Source: Eucommia ulmoides (Eukaryota > Streptophyta > Magnoliopsida > Garryales > Eucommiaceae). Taken from it: DNA of 64,000 bases. Positions 55,629 to 64,000 of the stretch are shown here, in pieces; the stretch's first letter is position 1; each line of letters opens with the position of its first letter. The notes beneath the pieces are model-generated. The model was not told where the DNA came from. It worked only from the letters and a program-made list of their open reading frames with translations, and did not search any database. The DNA lies in contig CM028329.1 in assembly GCA_016647705.1 (NCBI GenBank), positions 62,265,231-62,329,230 on the forward strand, written 5' to 3'. Made by a program: the position numbers and the translations under genes.

Positions 55629-55744
55629 TTTTTTTTAGCGGGCTATATCAAAAGGGAGAGTAACCTCAGAAAAATATACAATTTTTTCTTAGAATATAGG
55701 GTGATGCAATTTTATGAGAGACCTAATAAAGATTCTAAGACTTC

Positions 55745-56662
55745 ATGGTTTAGTTTATTTTCTTTCCTGTTTTGATGCACTCCTCTGCGGTTCTTTTGTA
55801 TAGTTTTTGACATTGTGAAAATCTACTGACCTCTGACCTCGACGCAAAGACCAACACATGGCAGAGCGATCCCTTGTTGAGGTCTACTTCATCCGCTAAA
55901 TGACCCCACGATGACTGTATGTAGCCCATTTCGGTCATTGACCTGTGACCAAAGTAATCTTAGGCGTAACGTTTCCTACGATTGCGATCAGCAAGCAGGA
56001 ATCCAGTGACTTCATCAACTCTCCCTTATCGATCAACGACCTCATGATGCCGATCTCGTGTGGCCTATCATGGTATAACCGAGCTCATCCTGACGAACAT
56101 CACCCAACAGTCAGCACTAAGGGGTTCTCCATCAAGGTTTTCGAGTTGGTCTTCGACCAGTGACCTTCTATGCTACCAATAAAGGTTGGGTCATCCCTAT
56201 GGGTTGGGCTCTATCTCTTGTTCATTTGGGCTAGTCCATGGGCTCCTCTTGGTGGGCCAAAGGATAAGGCCCAATGGCTTAATCTCCTCGCGTGCCTCCT
56301 TATTGGCCACGCGCAGCGTTATCTTAATAAACCTCGCTTAGGGTCCTGATTTCATGGTGCAAATTATTCTCCTCGCCTATAAATAATCTGACATTTAATG
56401 CCCAAAAGGCTCAACCACCCAATTGAAGTATATAATTGCCTTGCCCCTGAGCTCTTACTCTCACATTGGGCACACCTCAAAGGGACTTTATATAGGTACC
56501 AGCTCGAATTTGAAGACTTTGACCACTGAACGTTGACTATTGACCGCAGGCCACCCAGAGAATAACGAACTTCCCTCTCAAGACCGCTAACTGAGCAACG
56601 AAAATCTCCACGTGTGTGTTAACCTAACCAACTGCGGATATTAATTTAATTTAGACACCAAC
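55745..56662 (-). repeat. Dispersed repeat, reverse copy of the 22.1 kb family
   Basis: Minus strand begins TGTTGGTGTCTAAATTAAAT, has CTATATAAAGTCC, then GGTGTGCCCAATGTGAGAG, TATTTATAGGCGAGG and GAGCCCATGG. TG at the start and a TATA-like box suggest an LTR or promoter-bearing non-autonomous element. The 72-codon plus frame at 55945 has no recognised domain. Confidence 0.4.
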
Positions 56663-56702
56663 AATATTTTTTAATGTTAATCACTTTCATGAAACCATTT
56701 TT

Positions 56703-57905
56703 TTGTTTGCTAATTCTCAGTCACAATCTGTTCTTCATGACTTCTTCCACGATCGTGTTCTTCATCTTTCTCTTCCTCCTGGCCTTGACTTTTCCACTTC
56801 TCCGGCCGTGATTCTCATTGCTTCTCCCAACCCGTCCTCTTCATCTGCACCTTCCAATATTTCTTCTCGTCCTCATCGTGTTACTAAGCGACCATCCCAC
56901 TTATCAAATTATCAATGTTATCTTACCACCCATCCTTCTACTGCTTCTGTGGTCACTTCCTCCACTTCCACTCTATATCCATTGCCTTCTTCTCTTAGTT
57001 ATCACAGGCTTTCTCACCCCTATTGCCATTTTATATTAACCATTTTCTTACACATCGAACCTAAATCTTTTTCCAATGCCATTGAGCAACAGGTTTGGCG
57101 TGATGCCATGAACATGGAATTGCGTGTTTTGGAAAGCAATGGAACCTGGTCCATTGTTTCATTACCTCTTGGTAAACATTCAATGGGTTGTAAATGGGTT
57201 TACAAGACCAAATTCCTTGTGGATGGCACTGTTGAACGCTATAAGGCCCGTCTCGTAGCCAAAGGGTTTACACAGTAAGAGGCATTGACTTTCTTGGCAC
57301 CTTTTCTCCCGTGGCCAAACTGGTTACTGTCAAAGTTTTACTTTCCTTAGTTACTGTTTCGGGGTGGTCTCTTACCCAACTGAATGTCACCAATGCATTC
57401 CTTCTTGGTGATCTCGCTGAAGAAATTTATATGACATTACCCCCAGGTTACTCTCGTCGACAGGCGGAGACTTTATCTCCAAATGTCGTTTGTAAACTTC
57501 ACAAATCTATATACGTATTACGACAAACTTCTAGACAATAGTTCCATAAGTTCTTCACTGTTTTGTTCTCCAAAAGCTTTACTCAATTTGCTTGTGATCA
57601 TTCCTTGTTTATCAAAGTTGTTGGTCATTTGTTTTTGGCACTTTTGGTCTATGTCGGTGATATTATTATTGCTAGTAATGATTCAACAGCCATGGAGACT
57701 CTTAAGTCAACCCTTGGTAAGCAATTCAAGATGAAATATTTGGGCCCTCTCAAGTATTTTTTGGGTCTCGAGGTATCACGTTCCGTGGCAGGAATCTCCA
57801 TTTGCCAACGCAAATATGCCCTAGAGTTGCTTTTTGATGCAGGATATTTGGGGTGTAAACCTGTTTTCAAACCTCAGGTTATCTGGCTCTGATAATGATT
57901 TACTT
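56703..57905 (+). pseudogene. Ty1/copia polyprotein fragment (end of integrase to RT)
   Basis: Starts in the integrase tail (HRVTKRPSHLSNYQCYL), then the RT start (WRDAMNMELRVLESNGTW, MGCKWVYKTKF, YKARLVAKGFTQ). An in-frame TAA follows where the family has Gln (57275-57277). RT continues as DFLGTFSPVAKL, LNVTNAFLLGDL, a stop where Trp is usual (57539), then LFLALLVYVGDIIIASN and LKYFLGLEVSRS. The catalytic YVDD box reads YVGD. RNase H is missing. Dead. Confidence 0.85.
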
Positions 57906-57924
57906 ACTGATCCTACTAGAAACT

Positions 57925-58228
57925 AGGGATGGCCATGGGCCCGGAGCTCCGATCGGCCCGCCCAGCCTGACCCTATTTTTTCAGGGCTTGGGCTTGGTAT
58001 TTGAGCCCATGGGCCGGGTTAGGGCCTAAAGACTAAGACCCATTCATTTTTAGGGCCGGGTTAGGGCTTAATCATTTTTGTTTAGGGCCGGCCCGGCTCG
58101 GCCTGAACTATTTTAAAATATAAAAAATATATATTTTATATATATATCCATAGAGAAAGAGTTGAAGGGCCATTTTGTAATTTATAATTTTGGCTAGATA
58201 ATTTAGCAAACCTTAATTTCATTCCTCT
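57925..58228 (+). mobile_element. hAT-like terminus with GGGCC/GGCCC-rich sequence
   Basis: Begins TAGGGATGGCCATGGGCC, the common plant hAT terminus, followed by repeated GGGCCGGGTTAGGG phrases to about 58.12 kb. The other end is not visible and may be disrupted by the LTR element. Confidence 0.4.
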
Positions 58229-58612
58229 TGTAGACACGGCATTTTGACCGCTTCGCAAAAAAAATATACTTTATTTTATAGTTATTTTTATTTTATTTTT
58301 CTATTTATTTTATTTTGATTGTACCGTATTTATGCGGTTTAATACTGCTAAATTAAGTTTTATTAATCTCTTAAGTAAATTAAATATTAGTAATTAATTA
58401 ATTTATTTTTTTTGGTTTTGTAGATTTTTCGAAGTGGAATAAAAACGCGTTAATTCGGAACAAAATGGACAAGAAAAGACGAGAACGAGAGAGGCCTGGA
58501 CCGAACGCGGGGGGGGGGGGGACTACAAAGGGGTCGCCGGTGCGACCAGCTAGCCGCACCAGCGACCAGCCGGCCGCACCAGCGACCAGCCAGCAGGGGA
58601 GGTGTCCCCTCT

Positions 58613-58648
58613 GCTTTTGGGTGCACCAAATTCGGTGCACCCAAAAGC
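58613..58648. repeat. Perfect 15-bp hairpin in LTR
   Basis: GCTTTTGGGTGCACC, loop AAATTC, GGTGCACCCAAAAGC. A second near-palindrome GGGTGCACCGAA/TTTCGGTGCACCC follows at 58653-58677, and a half site at 58681-58690. Confidence 0.9.
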
Positions 58649-58759
58649 TGGTGGGTGCACCGAATTTCGGTGCACCCATTCGGTGCACCCACCTCTTTTT
58701 TTATTATTTTTTTTTACTTTTTTGTTTGTTGTTTGTCGGCAAATTCTACTTTTCCTTCC

Positions 58760-58767
58760 TATAAATA
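58760..58767 (+). promoter_or_regulatory. TATA box of the LTR
   Basis: TATAAATA inside CCTATAAATATAGG, about 110 bp after the hairpin zone. Probable start of the genomic RNA is near 58.79 kb. Confidence 0.55.
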
Positions 58768-59128
58768 TAGGAAGGATCACAAGAGGGAAGGGAGTGATCT
58801 TTGGGTGGAAGAAATTTTTTGAGAGAAATTTTTGTAAGGGAGAGGAGAAATCTGAAATTTTTTTTTGAAGAAAATAATATTATTTTCATTTTATTGTAAT
58901 TTTGAAGAAGAAAAATCTCCAAGAAGGTGGTAAATTTTCATCTGTTGTAAATCTTACTCTTATTTTTTTAAGTTGTTAGTATACTAAAATTTTTTTGTAA
59001 ATTAGATTTTTTTTTTTTTTTTTTTTCTTCTTCCTTTATTATTTATTTATTACTTTTTATTTTCTTTTTATTTACTTATTTATTTTTTTGTTATTATTAT
59101 TATTTTATTTTATTTTATTTTTTTTAAT

Positions 59129-59930
59129 AATACAAGGTGAAAAATTCTCAACCTTCAATTTGAATGGCTAAGATTTAAAAGGGAATTACTCTCCTCGATG
59201 CGTGTGTACGGGTGTTTTATTTAATTTGTATTAAATATAATGTGCTAACAATACGAGGTGAAAAATTCCCAACCTTCAATTTGAATGGCTAAGATTTAGA
59301 AGGGAATTACTCTCCTCGATGCGTGTGTATGGGTGTTTTATTTAATTTGTATTAAATATAATGTGCTAACAATACGAGGTGGAAAATTCCCAACCTTCAA
59401 TTTGAATGGCTAAAATTTAGAAGGGAATTACTCTCCTCGATGCGTGTGTACGGGTGTTTTATTTAATTTGTATTAAATATAATGTGCTAACAATACGAGG
59501 TGGAAAATTCCCAACCTTCAATTTGAATGGCTAAATTTAGAAGGGAATTACTCTCCTCGATGCGTGTGTACGGGTGTTTTATTTAATTTGTATTAAATAT
59601 AATGTGCTAACAATACGAGGTGGAAAATTCCCAACCTTCAATTTGAATGGCTAAATTTAGAAGGGAATTACTCTCCTCGATGCGTGTGTGCGGGTGTTTT
59701 ATTTAATTTGTATTAAATATAATGTGCTAACAATACGAGGTAGAAAATTCCCAACCTTCAATTTGAATGGCTAAATTTAGAAGGGAATTACTCTCCTCGA
59801 TGCGTGTGTGCGGGTGTTTTATTTAATTTGTACTAAATATAATGTGCTAACAATACGAGGTGGAAAATTCCCAACCTTCAATCAGAACGGTCTAGGTTTA
59901 GAAGGGGGATCACTTCCCTCAAATGTGTGT
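59129..59930. repeat. Tandem repeat, 120/121-bp unit, about 6.6 copies
   Basis: Units start at AATAC(A/G)AGG: 59129, 59250, 59371, 59492, 59612, 59732 and 59852 (partial). The first three are 121 bp, the next three 120 bp (AAGATTTAG shortened to AAATTTAG). Each contains GGGAATTACTCTCCTCGATG and GTGTGTACGGGTGTTTTAT. Confidence 0.95.
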
Positions 59931-60360
59931 GTATGTGTATATAAGGAGGATTTAAAAATAAAATAAGAACATTCGGATTTAAATTCTAATTGGACTTAAT
60001 CGGATAAGGTACCGTCTTTGGACGGGCGTCTTGGGGTGCTTGACACCTTCCCCGAGCGTAACTCACCCCCGAACTCTTTAAACGAATCTCTGGTTAGACC
60101 ATATTATTTTGGAGTCAAATTTTACTTAAGCCATTTTTAAATTATTTTCAAAAAAGAAAAATATGGTGACCTAGCACATCATTTAAACCCAATGCTACGT
60201 AGCGACTCTTTTTTCTAAAACAGGCTTAAGTACATTTTAATGAGAAAATCGACGTTTTTAAAAAAACCCTTTTCGTTTTACCAGCGCCAAGCATACATAA
60301 ACATATATCTATATATATATTTATTTTTGGTTTTCTCTGGAAAATTGGGGTGCGTTCAGC

Positions 60361-60378
60361 TGGCGACTCCGCCGGGGA
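60361..60378 (+). other. Primer-binding site
   Basis: TGGCGACTCCGCCGGGGA two bases after the LTR end. It starts TGG as expected for pairing with a tRNA CCA end and resembles the tRNA-Arg type PBS used by Tat/Ogre elements. Confidence 0.7.
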
Positions 60379-60530
60379 CGGCTGAGGGTCGAGCCCAATA
60401 TGTCTGAATAAGTCCAATTAATCTAAAGTCCGAATGTTAAATTTTATTTTATTTTTCTCTCAATTCAGTAAATAAGTTGTGATTTTATTTTTATTTTTAT
60501 TTTTTTTATATATCATTTATTTTTATTTTG

Positions 60531-60561
<31 letters not shown>

Positions 60562-60895
60562 TTTTCTTTTTTTTTTCTTTTTTTTTTTTTTTTTTTTTCT
60601 TTCCTTATTTCCTCTCAGGCCCTTATATCGTTGTAAATCCTCTGACAAAAACAAAACTGTCTTGTATCCATATTATCCCCTCAGAATTCTATGATACAAG
60701 ACGAGAAAGGATTTTTTTGTACTTGATGGATTTACGACGTCTGGGGAAGTCCTAAAAAAAAATAAAAAAAATAAAAAAATAAATAAATTTAATTTTTTTA
60801 ATTAGTCGTTACCGAAATTGAAATCTTCGAATTAGAAAGGGCTTTAAGGCCACCTAAGACCCACATGAACTAAAAAAATGATTTTTTTTTTGTAG
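60379..60895 (+). other. Retrotransposon leader, possible intron
   Basis: T-rich, with a long pyrimidine tract (60546-60605), and ends TTTTTTTTTGTAG just before sequence that reads in frame into gag. No ORF of note. Confidence 0.45.
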
Positions 60896-61005
60896 GTGAA
60901 AAAGAAAAGGACAAGACAAAGAAAATTGGTCCCCGAAAAGCAAATCCAGTTCCCCCCTTTCGAAGTCCGATCTTTACACGCAATCGAGCACAGACTCATT
61001 CCAGG

Positions 61006-64000
61006 ATGACATCAGAAAGCAATCCCGAATCTCCCCGAACGACCCAGATAGCTCAGATGCAGGAAACTATTGACAGGTTGATGGAAAGGATCAATGAACT
61101 TAGCCGACCTCAGGAGATGCCTATTCCTCCGTCCAACGGGACTCTTGTGACTGAATCCCCAAATGGAAACCCTGCAAGTGTTGGGATGGAGAACTCAGGG
61201 CCGAATCCGAACCACGTCGGCCCGAACTTTGCAGTACCGGTCTACTATGGACCTCAGATGGGCCCTCATCCTTTCGCCTATGGAGCTCCGACATATCCCA
61301 TCCAGGGGCATGTCTATCAGGCCTCGCCAGAGGGCTCGGCCCCCGCCGCCCCGCAGATCCTCATTCACCCGGAGAGGGTCGTTGCTCCACCAAACAATTC
61401 AAATGATAGCCAACCGGCCCCGGCCATTGAAACTGAAAACAAAGAAGAGAATGGCCCTCCACCGGCTTGGCTTCTGAAAATGGAGAAATTAGAAAAAACT
61501 ATGGAAGAATGGCAAAAAGAGAAGCCGTCTAGGAAAGCGACGTACAATGAGTTGTCAGCACCACCCGGGATTGTGTACCCGAAAAATTTTGTGGTTCCAG
61601 AATTCACAAAATATGATGGCACTGGCCCTCCAGAATGGCATGTTAGCATTTACAAAGAGGAGTTAGGAATTCATGCTCGGAACGAAGACCTTTGCCTAAA
61701 GATGTTTCGGAGGTCGTTGAAAGGATCGGCTCTCAACTGGTACATGACCCTGGAGCTATCACAGATTAAAACATTTGAAGATCTGGTAGAGGCCTTCTGT
61801 GAGCAATATGTGTACAATAGGGATGCCGCGCCAGACCACAATACCCTCTACCAGATACTGAAAAATAAAGACGAAAGTTTCCGGAGGTATACTGCTCGTT
61901 GGAGGGAAGAGGCTGCCAAAGTTGTCCCTAAGCTGAGCGAGGAGGCTCAGTTAGAGATATTCAAGTCAATTCAGTCACCGTCGTTCTATCGAGATCTCTC
62001 GAGCATAGCAGTGGTTTCTTTCGGCGATGCGATCAAACAGGCCGAGGTGATGGAAGAAGGAATAAGGAGCGGAAAAATTGAAGGGGCCCAATCCAATCTG
62101 ACGAAAAGGTCAGCCCCGCCAAAGATGAAAGAAAATGAAGTAGCTGTTGTCGTTTCCCCTCGACAAACCCATTACCAGAACTACCCCCAAACTTCTTGTC
62201 CCCAGAACTACCCGAACCAGAACAACCAATATCACAACTACCCTCCTCAAAATCGCCAAAACCAAAACTATCCTCAAAACCAACCCTATTCCCAAAGCCG
62301 CCCCCTCTATTGCCAAAATGTACCTCCCCCTTATCAAAACCACATTCCCCAATATTACCCTCAAGCCTACCCAACACCCTCTTACCATACCTATCAACCA
62401 CGCCCGAACACCCCACCTCAAATTCCTAACCGCACTCCAAGGTCAGGAACCCAATACCACCAAGACCTTCTACCTCATGCTACTGGGGGAAATTTCCAGA
62501 ACGACAACAGAGAGCTACAAGACCTTTCGGTTTCGATCACTGAATTGTACCGGAATTGTTTGAAGTAGGGGATGCTGACGCCCCTTCCATTCTACGAAGT
62601 TAAACCTGGGAGTAAAGCAGCTTCTTCAAATGCTTTATGTGAATACCACTCGGGAACCAGAGGACATGCGACTGAGCAATGCTTTCAGCTAAAAGACAAA
62701 ATCCGGGAGTTTATACGGACCGGAGCCATCACATTTCCTAAAAAACCTGAGGCCGGTACGCCAAATTGTCAGCAAAATCCGTTGCCTGAACACGTCTCCT
62801 CAGGAAGTGGCGTCAATCTAATTTTCACAGAGGAGGTCGAAGAAGAAGTTGATGTGATCGATATCGGTGGTGTTTATTTACACCCGGAGGTTCTCTATGG
62901 AGGGTTCGAATTACATCTAGAAAGGGTAGCCCAAAAACTGGAGAAATCTCTAGTTTTGTCTTTCCCAATCCAAAAGATGGTGGAAAATCTCAATAAGGTT
63001 CCGTAGAATTATGAGATCGTCGCTAAAACAGGAGAAGGAGAAGAATTGCCAATCTCCGTAGGAGAAACCGGTGGAATCACTCGGTCTGGAAGGGTGTATA
63101 CGCGACAGGATTTGATCAGGATTCCTGTGAGGGAACCAAGAGGGGCCTTGAAAAAGCCAGTGTCAGAACCAGAGGCTCACGACTTTCTAAAGGCAATGAA
63201 GAATTCAGAATACAAGATAGTGGAGCAACTCAGCAAAGCACCAGCGCAAATCTCGATGCTCTCACTACTTCTATCCTCAGAAGTACATAGACAGGCACTG
63301 CTGAAAGTCCTAAATGAAGCCCACTTGCCTAGCACGATCTCTCCGGAGAAGTTTGTCACTCTGGTCGAGCAGGTCCTAGGATCTAACACCATCACTTTCA
63401 CAGATGACGAGATGGACGATGATGAAACAGGTCACAACAAGCCTTTGAATATCACGGTCGAAAGCCATGGAATGTTCATAGCTCGGGTGCTGATTGACAA
63501 TAGATCGGCACTAAATATCTGTCCTTTGTCGACCCTGGAAGAAATGGGGATAGATCTATCACAGGTTCGATCATCTAAGACGGTTATCCGAGCATTCGAT
63601 GGGGCTAAGAGAGATAGTGTTGGAGAAATTGACCTGCCAATTGAAATTGGTCCAATACAGTTCAATGCGAAGTTCCAAGTGCTCGACATACCTGCTTCGT
63701 ACAACCTGTTGTTAGGGAGGCCATGGATCCATAATGCTGGGGCAGTGCCTTCATCTCTACATCAGAAGATCAAGTTTATCATTAATGACACACTGTACGT
63801 GATCAGGGCTGATTCAGATATCATACATTTCCATCAAGCGATAAGTCGGCATGTCCCGTCAACAGATGACGGAAAGGAGAAGGAGAAGATTGAAGCCTCC
63901 TATCACGTGTTCGACGTTGCGAATGCTACCTTTGTGAAGGAATGAGGACACAAGATGACACCATCACTGTCTAACACTGTGGCCTTCGTTGCTAAAGAAA
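61006..64000 (+). pseudogene. gag-protease polyprotein of Ty3/gypsy element, with in-frame stops
   Basis: A single frame runs from ATG 61006 to the window end, broken by TAG 62566, TAG 63004 and TGA 63943. The gag domain lies at about 61555-62070 (FVVPEFTKYDGTGPPEWHV, LKGSALNWYMTLE, FCEQYVYNRD, SFRRYTARWREEAAKV), followed by a Gln/Asn/Pro/Tyr-rich spacer (62160-62480). A zinc-knuckle-like CEYHSGTRGHATEQC is at about 62635. The aspartic protease is at 63460-63780 with VLIDNRSALNICPL and LLLGRPWIH. The usual DNG is DNR. KVP-stop-NYE probably replaces KVPWNYE. Coding-like sequence extends upstream of the ATG to about 60896. A structural and processing polyprotein for transposition; this copy cannot make it intact. 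Confidence 0.85.

Larger units (their letters stand above)
52744..55744. other. Gene-free region
   Basis: AT-rich with a GA repeat (53144-53170). A transcript-like, less AT-rich patch at 53.2-53.65 kb has short frames with no recognisable domain. Also holds CGCGTAAATTCACTGTTCA-type short repeats near 53.95-54.08 kb, a MITE copy (54726-54970) and a TTACATGTAAC-rich element (55080-55628). Confidence 0.4.
58229..60358 (+). repeat. 5' LTR, 2130 bp
   Basis: Starts TGTAGACACGGCATTTTGACC and ends GGTGCGTTCA, just before the PBS. It contains a GC-rich hairpin zone (58500-58690), a TATA box (58760-58767), a tandem array (59129-59930) and a conserved 3' portion (GGCGTCTTGGGGTGCTTGAC). The 3' LTR lies outside the window, so boundaries rest on TG/CA and PBS. 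Confidence 0.75.
58229..64000 (+). mobile_element. Ty3/gypsy LTR retrotransposon, Tat/Ogre-like (continues past window)
   Basis: Order: 5' LTR (58229-60358, TG...CA), PBS (60361-60378), T-rich leader, gag, CCHC-like segment and aspartic protease, all in one frame, then the window ends. The long LTR, the TGGCGACTCC primer site and the protease motif DN(G/R)SALNICPL fit the Tat lineage. Three in-frame stops make this copy non-autonomous. Confidence 0.85.

Noticed and set aside
55945-56163. 72-codon ORF that looks codon-balanced
   Set aside because: Lies inside a dispersed repeat and has no family resemblance I can name.
58398-58868. ORFs on both strands across the GC-rich LTR segment
   Set aside because: Created by the hairpin and the repeated GACCAGC phrases; no gene features.
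59129-59930. CRISPR-like regular repeat array
   Set aside because: Units are contiguous 120-121-bp tandem repeats with no unique spacers, inside a plant LTR.

Overview
This is nuclear DNA of a flowering plant. Evidence: a plant tRNA-Leu, spliced genes with GT-AG introns, hydroxyproline-rich extensins, plant gene families (BIG BROTHER, CYCB1, WIP zinc finger, PLS-class PPR, plant ADP/ATP carrier), AT-rich intergenic DNA and dense plant transposons. The protein style fits a dicot; I cannot name the species. No bacterial, CRISPR or organellar features are visible.

Layout. 1-10.2 kb: a tRNA-Leu(CAA) and an extensin cluster, with two extensin genes on the minus strand and, between them, the leftover 3' flank of a third, lost copy beside a foreign promoter-like block. 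11.8-17.9 kb: a BIG BROTHER-type RING-H2 E3 ligase gene (minus) whose introns are full of small transposons. 18-25.4 kb: gene-free, with several PIF/Harbinger-like elements that have TAA/TTA target duplications. 25.7-39.2 kb: the gene-rich core. CYCB1-type cyclin (minus) and SRP72 (plus) share a 394-bp divergent promoter; then come a SLOW GROWTH 1-like PPR protein (minus) and a mitochondrial ADP/ATP carrier (minus). 40.9-43.8 kb: a broken LINE whose 5' part is inverted (twin priming). 48.4-50.5 kb: a WIP-family C2H2 zinc-finger gene. 51.5-52.7 kb: a MULE-like element with long inverted repeats and an unusual 16-bp palindrome array. 56.7-57.9 kb: a dead copia fragment. 58.2 kb to the window end: the 5' LTR, primer-binding site and gag-protease part of a Ty3/gypsy (Tat/Ogre-like) retrotransposon with nonsense mutations, running off the window.

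Gene models were built by reading splice sites and checking phase: BIG BROTHER (7 coding exons, 241 aa), CYCB1 (5 exons, 440 aa), SRP72 (6 exons, 667 aa), ADP/ATP carrier (3 coding exons, 392 aa), WIP (2 exons, 335 aa). The PPR and extensin genes have single-exon coding regions. The genes do not form one pathway. The tightest functional link is the CYCB1/SRP72 divergent promoter, which carries a consensus M-phase (MSA) element facing the cyclin. Family assignments come from recognised motifs and remembered family architecture; no database search was run.
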